A DNA stretch of 64,000 nucleotides from Hysterangium stoloniferum. Lineage: Eukaryota > Basidiomycota > Agaricomycetes > Hysterangiales > Hysterangiaceae. The position numbers and the translations under genes are program-made. The notes below the pieces were generated by a model that saw only the letters and a program-made list of their open reading frames with translations, ran no database searches and was not told where the DNA came from. The stretch is taken from the NCBI GenBank assembly GCA_015178975.1, contig WHVD01000017.1:186001-250000 (forward strand). The letters are read 5' to 3'. Below, piece by piece: positions 12,015 through 22,203 of the stretch; the stretch's first letter is position 1; every line of letters begins with the position of its first letter.

Positions 12015-12517
12015 ATACAGCTCTAACCTTTGCAGAAAGCTTTTCTCCGACTTAAATCTATCACCTTCCCCTTTTCCCCATCATCGCAACCGAAAACTCA
12101 AATGGCCCAACGGCATCAACTTAACAAACTGAGTTCCTTTATTATTAAAAATAGTATGAGTTGACTCAATTGCAATACACAATCTACCAGGATTTAATAA
12201 GCTTGTAATAAAAGTACTTGTGTCTCAATATCTTGTGTCAGTTAGTGTAGCACCTCCTGACAAGATAGGTTTGGTGCTCTGGGAGGTGTATAGTGGTTCT
12301 GACACACATTAGCCTCCAAATGCATGGCCCACAATTAGCATCTTCATTTGAAAAGTTGCAATAATTGGTGGACTCCCCCTATAAAAAGGTGTGTTTCATC
12401 ATCAAATTTAACATTTATTTCATAACGTGTAGCAGAGGAACATTATCCTGTAAGACACGTTGTGCTGTGAGTGCACAATATATCTAATGTGAAATGACAT
12501 GTAAATCTGATGATATT

Positions 12518-13664
12518 CTAGAGAGCTTGGGAGACTTCATATACAGCAAAACTATAGTCGCTTCCTACATGAGGTGACAGAATCCTGTTAAACATAAATT
12601 TGTAAATCCACACCTTCACCAGGCCAATCATATGCTTCAATACCAATATGAAATATGAATTGTGTGATCCTGACAGAACAGTGAATGGAGTAATGATTAG
12701 GTATAGATGAGAATGAGCATGGTGAAGGAATTCTTCATAGGACCCAAACATGTATACATTGTGGGCTAAGTGTGGTTTTGAAGTGTCTGATGTCAGAATC
12801 ATGGTGGTACGACAGAATCATGCATGAATCCAGGGCCCTCCTGGTGTGAGAAAAAAATCGCAAATGCACCTTAATATGGGATCCACTAAGGAAGAAACCA
12901 CACCCAGTTGGCCGCCGTGATCTGCGAATAATATCCTGTCTTTGAAGACAGTCCCCAAGGCGTAAATGCTGGGAATATCTTCTGAGTGTGAATAACCTTG
13001 ACTCATGAGGAATGCAATGTCATTCATTATCCTTTCTACCACGATATGCAATAGGAAGGTATTAGTATTAGCCAACAATGTTAAGTTCTCGCCTTCTGTG
13101 TCTGGCTGCAAATCATCATAGTACCACATGTAATCTTCTAAAACCATCATTGCCACTCCACAGTCCATGCCATGACTGCCATATGGGTTGAGAATGGATA
13201 TGGTGTCTGTGGCCCTCATTGGCAGCTGTACATAGTCAGCAGGTCATGATAAGTCATTTCTCCTTGGCACTGACAATGTCCAAGTGTCATTCTGGATCCA
13301 CTTCATTTAAATTTTCAACTACATGCCAACTCGTCTATCTAAACTTCCAGATGAGTAGCTGACAGTGGTATGTGGTGATTGTCATCAGGAACTCGATACC
13401 ATAAATCATGGCTGGGATCCTTGCAAGCCCACCGTTACAGAGTTTTTCTCCTTCATTCCCACAATGCTTTGAATTTGTTTTTCTGATCTCATCACAGCTG
13501 GGTAACCAACGGAGGTAGTTTCTCCAGACAGCTTTGACAGAAACCTGAGCGGGTACCTCGTTCATCTTGTGGCTGCAAGCACTCGGTTTGTTAGATGTAT
13601 GCATCGGTGTACTGGAGTTGTGTTCAGGTGAGTATAAGTATTTCTTATTTATGCTAGAATGCAA
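12518..13664 (-). pseudogene. Unrecognised gene fragments, minus strand
   Basis: Three minus-strand open stretches (12518-12802, 12818-13219 and 13335-13664) show protein-like composition, such as ILNPYGSHGMDCGVAMMVLE, IPSIYALGTVFKDRILF and TSNKPSACSHKMNEVP. The last is conserved in copy 2 as TSNKPSACSYDMNAVP (about 30080), which suggests it was once coding. Many frame breaks intervene. I do not recognise the family. Confidence 0.35.
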
Positions 13665-14133
13665 TATATTAGTATTGGGACTTCCCTTGTGTGGGAATCA
13701 CTCTTCCTTGGCAGCTTCAATCCCATTCCTATATCCGGCAAAATTGTCCAGTTGACATTCAAACTGGTGACTTGTTCAAATTGTGCGCTTCATGTTTAAG
13801 TTGTAAACTTATTTTTGAATGCATGTTCAACTCTATCAATATTGGGAACTATGGGAAATGCAGTCTAGGGTTCAGGATACTCACAAGTTGCCCCAACGAT
13901 TTCTTCTACTTCTTGATATCATCTGCCACCAAAAGGACACATGACTGCTGACAATTGTTTTATGTTATCACCGCATGATGCTCCACCACAGTGCTTTTCT
14001 GAGAACCCAAGTATTGTGACCATGTATAGAAATGGAGGCCACCAGTTGAGTGTCATATTCGCGATTTGAAAATACCCCTTAAAGTTCGTAAAAAATAGGA
14101 AGTTTGTGGAGATTACAAAGATTCTCCCAACAT

Positions 14134-14443
14134 TGCAATAATAACGCTCAGTCGACACAGATAGTGACTCAACTAATATTTACTACCTGTAATAATAACG
14201 CTATGTTACATCAAGATAAGAGTTTGAAGACGAAATATAGTTGTGGTAACATACCTCAGTCGACACAGATAGTGACTCGACTGAGGTATGGGTATTGAAA
14301 CATTCGAGACTAAATAGTAAAATATCTAAATTACTTAGTGATGGTAGTAAGTCGTGGTATATATAACCGTATACGGGGTGGTATATCCGGATACGGTGCG
14401 AAGTAGCTGTTAGTCCGAGAGTGCAAGGGCCTAAAATTCAACA
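14134..14443 (-). repeat. 3' LTR of the copia element
   Basis: On the minus strand it starts TGTTGAATTTTAGG and ends TTATTGCA. It contains a perfect 11-bp stem, ACCTCAGTCGA with TCGACTGAGGT, around 14251-14286, and a repeated AATAATAACGCT motif. It lacks about 25 bp present in the 5' LTR. Confidence 0.95.
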
Positions 14444-14452
14444 CTCCCCCTG
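14444..14452 (-). promoter_or_regulatory. Polypurine tract of the copia element
   Basis: On the minus strand CCAGGGGGAG lies directly before the TGTTGAA start of the 3' LTR, the position of the plus-strand primer in LTR retrotransposons. Confidence 0.75.
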
Positions 14453-14675
14453 GCTCGACGCACTCTTGCAAAGTCGCAGCGCAATACATTGCTGAGTGAA
14501 TGTTGATTTGGGCAACAGTTTCGTGAACATGTCAGCGAGGTTGTCAGATGATGCGACGTGACAGACTTTGATGTCCCCCTCCTGAACCCATTCTCATATG
14601 TAGTGATATTATATATCAATATGCTTAACATGCACATTGTGTTTTGTATTCTTGGTTAAAAGAACTGTGCCTGAA

Positions 14676-17600
14676 TTATGGAAAACCAACTTCGTCCATT
14701 GCAGCGTACATCCACAAGATTTGCTTCATGGCTCGGGTGAGTGCCATATATTCTGATTCTGTCGTTGATAGAGCGACTGTGGGCTGGTATTTTGATCCCC
14801 AAGCAGTAGGCCCCCCGGCCTGAATAAAGATGTGCCCAGAACAGGATCGGTGTGTGTCAGTGTCCCCTGCAAAATCAGCGTCGACATACCCGACTGGCCT
14901 GATATCCTGGAGTGAACCCCCGTATGTGATGCCATAGTCGAGCATCCCTTTGATATATCGTAAGATGTGAGTCAATGCATTCCAGTGAGCCTTCCCGGGG
15001 TTTGAAGCAAACTTGCTCAGTGTGGATATAGCATATGAGAGGTCTGGACACATTGCAATTTGTGCATATATAATCGATCCCAGTAACTCTCGATATGGCT
15101 TATCAGCCATGAAGACACGGTCTACAGTCATCTGAGGTCCCTGCTCCCTGTTCAGTACAATGCCCGGGGGTAGTGGCGTGCTGTGAGGGTTTGACTCTGT
15201 CATTCCAAAATGCTCAAGAATGCGTTCAAGGTATGCGCATTGTGATAGTCTGATTGTGCCGCTTTCCCTGTCTCGGTCAATTCGGATTCCTAGAACTAAG
15301 TGTGCATCCCCCATATCCTTGGTCTTGTAGGTCCAGCCTAGTTCTTCCTTGGCTCTATTTGCCTCTTCTTCAGATGACGAGATTCTGGTTGTGTCATCGG
15401 TATACGTGGATGTTATCGTGGTGCTCCCGTTTGCATGGTGGGAGTGTACTGATGGGTCGGCTTTCAACTGGTAATATCCCAACTCACCCATTTCTCTGTC
15501 CAACGTCCCCCACCAGTTATTGGCACCATCCATGGTGCCATATAATGTCCTTTCCAGTCACCCAACTTTCCCTACTTCCTTCACACCATCAGGAAGTTCG
15601 ATGTACATAGTAGCTTGTGGAACTGAGTTGAGGTATGCCGCTACATAGTCAATCTGCCATGACTCCATGTTTTTGGCAGCCGCAATGGCCAAATTCATCC
15701 GCAATGACTCGTACTGGATGACAGAGGTGTATGTTTCGAAAAAATCGACGCCGGGAATTTGTGTAAATCCTTTGGCTACGAGTCTTGCCTTGCGGGCGAT
15801 AAGTTTGCCATTACCATTGTATTTGTGTGCAAAGGTCCAACGTGTTTTTACCAGTCTAGCATTTGCAGGACAATCCATAACTGTCCACACCCTGTGTTTT
15901 CTCATGACCGCTAATTCTTTCTGGATAGGGCCTGCCCATATGTCGGGATGCGTCATCGCCTCGCTGTATGTATTGGGAAGCCACATATTGGTTGGATCTG
16001 GCACTGTCATGGTGTCAGTATGGAACGCACTATGTACCCCATCATCAGCCCATGCCTCCCCTGCCAGCTGGACTTGCTGTATGTTTGTCTCTGAGTTGAG
16101 AGAGTCCTTAAGTGCCTGTGTTGGGACAGATACGTGTGTGGAGCGATGTGGCACAGATTCCATGCTGGTCAGTTCAGTGATGGGTGGGAATGAAATATTG
16201 GTTGGGGCGATTGAAATAGCGTCGTCTTGTACTGGTGCCAAACCTCTCAGTTCGTCTAGGGCCTCGTTAACCGGTGTGGCAAGTGTAACCTGGTCAGGAT
16301 TCTGTGTTTCCTCCTTGCCCAATATCTCAGTTAGTGTCTTGCAACTGCGACCTTCCTTGAATATATTGTCACGCAAGCGAAAGATACAACGTGTTTCTGG
16401 ATCATAAATTCTGTAAGCGTCACATCCAAAATATCTGATATGCACCCCCTTGATGGATCGTGGATCCAGTTTACTGAGCCCACCTCCTGTTTCGACTGGA
16501 ATCTTGGCGTAAGCTACACAACTGAGGGGACGCAGGTGAGAGATATCAGGTTTCTTCCCGTGCCACAACTCAAAAGAAGTCAAGTTGGAGTTTCTGGTAG
16601 TAGGGATAAAATCCATCACGTATACGATGGCCGCTGCAATTTTGCACCACAGTGCAGGAGGTAACTTCTTCTCATACAGGCAAACACGTACTCGCTCAAT
16701 AATGGTGTGGTGACACCGCTCAACAATGCCATTGGAGGGAGACGAGTACGCAGTGGTAGTTTCATGTATGATTCCTTGTTCATTAAGGTATGTGGTCCAC
16801 AAGGAATTGGAGAATTCTGTTCCTTTGTCGGTACATATCATGTGCACTTTCATCCCTGTCTGATGTTCAGTGAGTGTGGTATAGTGCTTCAATGCGGTGA
16901 GGGTTCCTTTGGCTTCCTTACTGGACAAGAAGAAGACTTCTGGGTGACCGCTGTATCCGTCAACACACGGCATCATATAACTTCTCCCGCCGATGGACTG
17001 GACTCGGGATGGTCCCCACAAATCAACATAGGTCCGTTCCCCAATTGTTGTTTCACGCTCATCATTGATGTAGAATGGGCGGCATGTGTGCTTCCCCATT
17101 ATACATCCTTCGCATGTCCCCAGTCATAGTGGTTACCTGCATACCACGGATGACATTATTTTTGGCCATTTGTTGTACAGTGTCATATCTAGCATGTCCA
17201 AGGCGTCGATGCCAGGTATCTATGTTGGTTGGGCGGTCGTGGGATTTGGCGGTGAATGCGTGTGTAGATGTCTTGATTATGGTAGTTGGGTGCATTGTCA
17301 CGTCTGGGGATAATTGCATGTTATCCGGAAGGGGGCCAGCTGGTGGAAAGATGTCGATCTTGTACATTGTCCCTTCTCCCTTCCCATACATAAATGGGCG
17401 ACCATCTGAGTTGATAAAGGTAACGCCGCCACCTCCAAAAATCGTGTAACATCCGCTGTTGTCAAGTTTCCCAATGGACATGAGATTGTGGGACATGGTT
17501 GGGCAATGAAGTGCGTCCCGAAATGTAAGATTGATAACGTGTCCATCATATACACAACGCTTGCTAACTGTTCCCTTTCTGTAAATTGAGAAGGTGCTAC

Positions 17601-18617
17601 CATTGTTAGCCATAGTCCCGTTCTTCCCATTATAATTCTTGTAAGTTTGAAAATCATTTATATCGATAAAAAAATGGTCACTCACTGCGGAGTCAGCATA
17701 GGTGACAATAGTGCCAACAGTGGATACCATTGGGTCTACCTGCATCATAAGTGTGCAGAATTCTCCAGATCCGGGTGTGAAGGGAGTAGAGGGCACGACT
17801 GCCACGTTAGCTGTCGATTTGGTAGGTATGGCATCGGTCGGTGGTTTTTGCTGCTGCGCGGCTTGACTTCCACCTGTACCGGTCCCCTTCTTTCTCCACC
17901 AATCAGGAAACTGACCTTCCATTCCCCCTCCGACTTTGAAGCATTTCTCGATTGTGTGTCCTACACGTTTACAGTTGGGGTTGGAGCAGACTTCACTAGA
18001 CCGATTAGATTTAGTGGTCGCGAGAGCTTGTGAGGTTTGGGGTGTGGGTTTCCTGTTTCGTGTGATTGTTTTGTCATATAAGGTGAGGTTTGATATTACT
18101 TCTTTGGAGGTCTTTAGTGAAAAAAGAGTTCCAATTACTAGATCCCACTCCTTAGGCATCGATGCAATGACAATTGTGCGTTGACCTTTGCCCATCCTTC
18201 ACACAGTCGTGAGAAATGAGATACGATGTCCGCGCTGTCGGTATGTTTGATTGCGCGCAAATCGTTATCGGCATTAAGCAATCCTATATCGGATGTTGCG
18301 CTGTGTATTGCTTTCAGGGCAGACCAAGCCTCACTTGCATTATCTGACGGTTGAATGCCATTGCCGATAGGATTTTTGACGTTTAGGTCAATCATTGCCT
18401 TTGCATATGCATCGCGCTGTTCCCATTCCTCGGGTGAAGGATTGTGTGACCCCCAGTAAGTCGTTGGTACAGGTGTAGTATTGGGAGCTAGTTCGGAAGG
18501 TTTCTTTATGGTCCCATCCATATACCCTCAGACGCCTTGTGCACCCACTGCAGACCAGATAGTGTCGTGCCACGTGAACCAATTGTGTCCATTGAGGCGA
18601 TCCTCAGGTTGCAACAT
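14676..18617 (-). pseudogene. Copia gag-pol polyprotein, degenerate
   Basis: Reading down the minus strand: gag (NWFTWHDTIWSAVGAQG, TPVPTTYWGSHNPSPEEWEQ); a zinc knuckle CSNPNCKRVGHTIEKC; protease (TYADSAVSDHFF); the pre-integrase motif WHRRLGHARYDTV with IMGKHTCRPF; and integrase with catalytic residues in YVDLWGP, ICTDKGTEF and SNGIVERCHHTI. RT follows, with KARLVAKGFTQIPGVDFFET and the catalytic YTDD in place of the usual YVDD, then RNase H (YVDADFAGDTDTHRSCSGH, ALSTTESEYMAL). Breaks are a TGA at 18528-18530 (likely from CGA), a gag frameshift near 18190, one near 17095 before the integrase, and a stop near 15556 before LERTLYGTMDG. A whole family protein is about 1,300-1,450 residues, so little besides these lesions is missing. 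Confidence 0.9.
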
Positions 18618-18738
18618 GAATAGTGCTGGTTGGTTCGATGCAATGTTTGTTTTAGTCAGGTGGGTCGGGGTCAGGTTCAGTTGGTCAATGTCGGGTCAGT
18701 TGGTTTGATCAGTTAGTTGCGATTTAACAGCTTTGGTC

Positions 18739-18751
18739 GGGGCCCATAACC
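18739..18751 (-). promoter_or_regulatory. Primer binding site: initiator-Met tRNA half
   Basis: Directly inside the 5' LTR the plus strand reads GGGGCCCATAACC, the sequence of the anticodon stem-loop of eukaryotic initiator Met-tRNA. The element strand therefore offers GGTTATGGGCCC to the tRNA. Several copia-type elements are known to be primed by a cleaved half of initiator tRNA and not by the 3' end. Confidence 0.75.
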
Positions 18752-19086
18752 TGTAATAATAACGCTCAGTCGACACAGATAGTGACTCGACTAATATTTA
18801 CTACCTGTAATAATAACGCTATGTTACATCAAGATAAGAGTCTGAAGATGAAATATAGTTGTGGTAACGTACCTCAGTCGACACAGATAGTGACTCGACT
18901 GAGGTATGGGTATTGAAACATTCGAGACTAAATAGTAAAATATCTAAATTACTTAGTGATGGTAGTAAGTTGTGGTATATCAGACAGGGGATAATGCGGC
19001 TTGGCACAACCGTATACGGGGTGGTATATCCGGATACGGTGTGAAGTAGCCGTTAGTCCGAGAGTGCAAGGGCCTAAAATTCAACA
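18752..19086 (-). repeat. 5' LTR of the copia element
   Basis: 335 bp, TG..CA ends on the minus strand (TGTTGAATTTT to ATTATTACA). It is the partner of the LTR at 14134-14443 and carries about 25 bp extra around 18980-19010. Confidence 0.95.
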
Positions 19087-19547
19087 AACATGCTTGTATT
19101 TTCTATTTTTTGAAACTGTGCAAAATTATATATATATGGTAATTAGATCTCTCTGGGTACTTTCCAAATTAAGCTAACTAAATTTTTCAAAGTCCTCTCA
19201 ATGCAAGAATAATAACTAGTCTGGACTATTGAGGATCCACTGATATTAGGTCTCTCGTACAGAAGAATTCTTAAATATCGGAATTGTATTCGGGAATTTG
19301 AACATTTTCGTGCCCAACTCTTATACTTGCCGTTTATTTTTTAACAAAATGATGAGGTTGAGAATTCTCAACTCTTGTCAATGTGTATGTGTCCATGTAT
19401 TAATGTCTGCACATCTTTTCCTTAATCCTCGGACCCTGCAGTCAATCACTCATAGTACAGCACTATCAGAATGTAAGGATATCAAAAGACACATTCCATC
19501 TTCCACCTTGAGATAGAAACAACAGAAAATGAGGCATCACTCATCAC

Positions 19548-19993
19548 TGCAAGCCTGGTGGCTTACAACATACTGATTACTATACCACAGACATGCATAG
19601 TACTATTTTTGATAAATTGTTTTACATATTGTCATCATTGTATATCGTGCTTGCCATTCTCGAGGGATACAGTTTGGTCCTATCAATGTCTGGACCGATG
19701 CCATTGTGAAGCTGCATTAGACAGCGGCTGTAAGCCTGGCGCCCCAGTCTTACTCATTCCTTTTGTTCCACTCCTTTGTTCTCATTGTCCTTTTGTTCCA
19801 CTCCCTTGTTCCACTCCCTTTGTTCTACCACGTGATCATAGCATATAAAGCCTAGGTAGTTTTCCTTCTCTTACCTTGCCGTACGCTGTAACATCCTGTA
19901 TCTCGTCTCAGTTCTAGACAATACAACGTGGTCCTGTCAACTCGTGTGACCGCCAGTGATCCCAATTGACGACGGGATTACAGCGGCCTTTCA
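19548..19993 (+). mobile_element. Solo LTR, TSD ATCAC
   Basis: It begins TGCAAGCCTGG, ends CGGCCTTTCA, and is flanked by ATCAC at 19543-19547 and 19994-19998. It contains CACGTG followed by CATATAAAG and a pyrimidine-rich tract, which looks like an LTR promoter. The duplicated segment at about 31480 lacks it, so it inserted after the duplication. Confidence 0.75.
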
Positions 19994-20240
19994 ATCACCG
20001 CACTTATACAGTCACACTGTCTGTGCCATACGGAACAACCTGCATTTCGTGCATTTACACAGTTCCCCCCCAATTTGTAGGCTTCGTGACCACGTATACC
20101 AGCTGATCATACTAATCACTTCGCTATCTGGAGCAATGGCTATCCAAACAGACCGACAGGTAGTATCCCATGTCATGAGTGAGAAAGTGATAATACAACA
20201 AACAACTGTGATAGGTTTTACAACTCGCATGTGTAGATGA

Positions 20241-22203
20241 GCCTATCAGCTCAGTAGTAATCCAACTTGATTTTTTAGATATTTGCAGTGAGTCTAGATC
20301 CAAACAGTATCATGGTCTAATTTGGCCATTCATGCCATATCATCATTCCCCATGTCGAGCAGGGGGAAATCACCATGAGATAACAACTTTAATCGTATAG
20401 TCCATGTCTCGATCCCGGCCGTTCAAAGTTTTACCACAGTGCAGCTAATGTAACAGGTAAACATTTGCCCTAAGATTGACTGAGCCTGGGTAAGAACACC
20501 TTTTCATTGCAGCCATATTGCATCCCGACGCACTCGATTCAAGCAGCACAGATTCCATCTATCAATTGTTTGTAGACAGCATAATTTCTTCAGCGATTGT
20601 TTGAATAAAGATACAGTTTATGGCAAGCCCATATTGATAGGGGGCGCAATATGGTGAAAGAAATATAGTATCTGTAGTGATCGATATCCATGATTCATTT
20701 TGACATACAGCAGAGGAATGTTATCGCTGCATTTGTTTCATCATGTGGTGTGAAAACCTTGATGGTGGTTCACCGTAATTCCGAAACTGTTCTTCAACTC
20801 GGCACATAGGGTCCCCCTTTTTTTTTCTCTGTGGGAGCCATTTAGCTTGTTTCTACATGTTCGTGTTAGTCATGTGGCGGACAATCGCCTGAAATCTGAT
20901 TTACGAATAGTTTCGGATCTCATCCATGGAATCATGTTATTGCGAGCAATCTGTATCCATAAATGTAACTGTATTTTTTCTGTTGAGATATTGTTCATCA
21001 CTTTTATAAAATGTGACAGAACCCTGTTAAACATTTAAATCCACGCCGTCACCCGGCCAACGGTATGCTTTCAAAACTGGTATGCAATTATGTGATCCAT
21101 ACGGACCAAGGACTGCACTAGAGATTACACATAGAAAAGAGTGACATGGCGAAGAACTTCTTGATAGGACTGATGTGTGGATGTGGTATATGTGAAATGG
21201 GAAATTTGGATATCAGCAGGTAAACCTGTCCTTCCAATAAAAAGCGGATCATCGCTCAATCGTAGAAATGAGCGTATAGTTGGGTTGTCCCAGAGTACAA
21301 TAAATTGCAAATCGTCAGTCAGCTTACAGTTGCCATCCCTGGAGATTTAAGAAAATAAATCTTGTGGAAGGAGTAAGGACGGTAATGTGGGTGTGTTCGT
21401 TCACGAGGGATCATTTGCCATGTCAAACCACGGGTGGTCGTCGTGAGGTAGGACAGGTTTCATCATGTAGTCCGTGTCCCACTCGATCCCGATCATTCAA
21501 AGTTTTACCTCGATCCAATGATGGCAACTGGTAAAGTCATTTTCTATCTTTCATTGGGCTATAAAAGCTATAGGCTTCACAGTCAGCAGATCAAGTCATA
21601 AACTTCGGAGTAGTCTCGATTATGTTCGTACCTCTATCCAACTTAGAGTCTCATGCGTTGCGACGAAGCATCTTTGTGAGGAGATAGACAAGGTGATCTG
21701 CAAGAACGGATCAAGTGGGGTCGAGGAGACATCCTGGGCTTTGACAAGTCTTCCTAGACCAGAAAAGTCACACCGTCATTTAGATTCAAACACATCATCG
21801 CCGTGCTTATTCCCGCAAGGGAACCCCAGCGCTCCCACTACGTACTAGAATTGCGCCTACCACACACGCGCACGTATGTATTAATAGCTACACAGCTATA
21901 TTTTGAACCATCCAAGGAGCCATTTACTCATACTACAGCACTATTCCGGTCTTAAAGAAGAACTCCCTCACATCGATATGAACGGACTTAGCGCTATAGC
22001 TTGCAGCAATCGACCGTTTGCAATCATTAGACATCCACCAAAATTTCCAATATTGAATGGTGTACAATCAAGTGGAAAGAATGTGTGGGGTAAATACGAA
22101 TGGCACAAAGTACCGAGTGCATAAGCATTTGGCGTGAGCCATGTGTAAATGTGGGTGGAGTTTTCGCAGTTCAGCCACTCTTGGACAATAGTAATGTGCG
22201 AGG
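20241..22203. other. Degenerate repeats downstream of the HEAT gene
   Basis: No intact gene is seen. 20700-21190 resembles 12427-12780 (AGCAGAGGAA, GACAGAACCCTGTTAAACAT), and 21455-21540 resembles 20380-20460 (CATTCAAAGTTTTACC). So a third, more diverged relative of the flanking duplication lies here. A minus-strand open stretch at 21125-21310 (FLRLSDDPLFIGRTGLPAD) may be a remnant of the same unknown gene. Confidence 0.4.

Larger units (their letters stand above)
14134..19086 (-). mobile_element. Ty1/copia retrotransposon, full length, TSD AACAT
   Basis: The element is bounded by LTRs at 14134-14443 and 18752-19086 and by identical AACAT at 14129-14133 and 19087-19091. The gag-pol region between them is on the minus strand in the order gag, protease, integrase, reverse transcriptase, RNase H, which defines Ty1/copia. 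The LTRs differ by about eight substitutions, all transitions, plus one indel of about 25 bp near 14367/18980, so the insertion is young compared with its surroundings. The homologous site in the duplicated segment at about 31045 is empty. Confidence 0.95.
12015..20240 (+). repeat. Duplicated segment, copy 1 (with later insertions)
   Basis: Sequence from ACAGCTCTAACCTTTGCAG (12016) onward matches 29300-31700 in the same orientation. Matching blocks include 13190-13960 with 29680-30440, 13975-14133 plus 19087-19540 with 30888-31480, and 19994-20230 with 31482-31690. Copy 1 contains a Ty1/copia element, a 446-bp solo LTR and an unexplained 285-bp insert at about 12141-12426, and lacks about 430 bp present in copy 2. 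Both copies are degenerate. Confidence 0.8.

Noticed and set aside
15667..16407. A 246-codon plus-strand frame
   Set aside because: Shadow of the copia integrase/RT region on the opposite strand; no recognised motif.
19750..19840. Repeated TTTTGTTCCACTCC considered as a separate minisatellite
   Set aside because: Only a few irregular copies within the solo LTR at 19548-19993.
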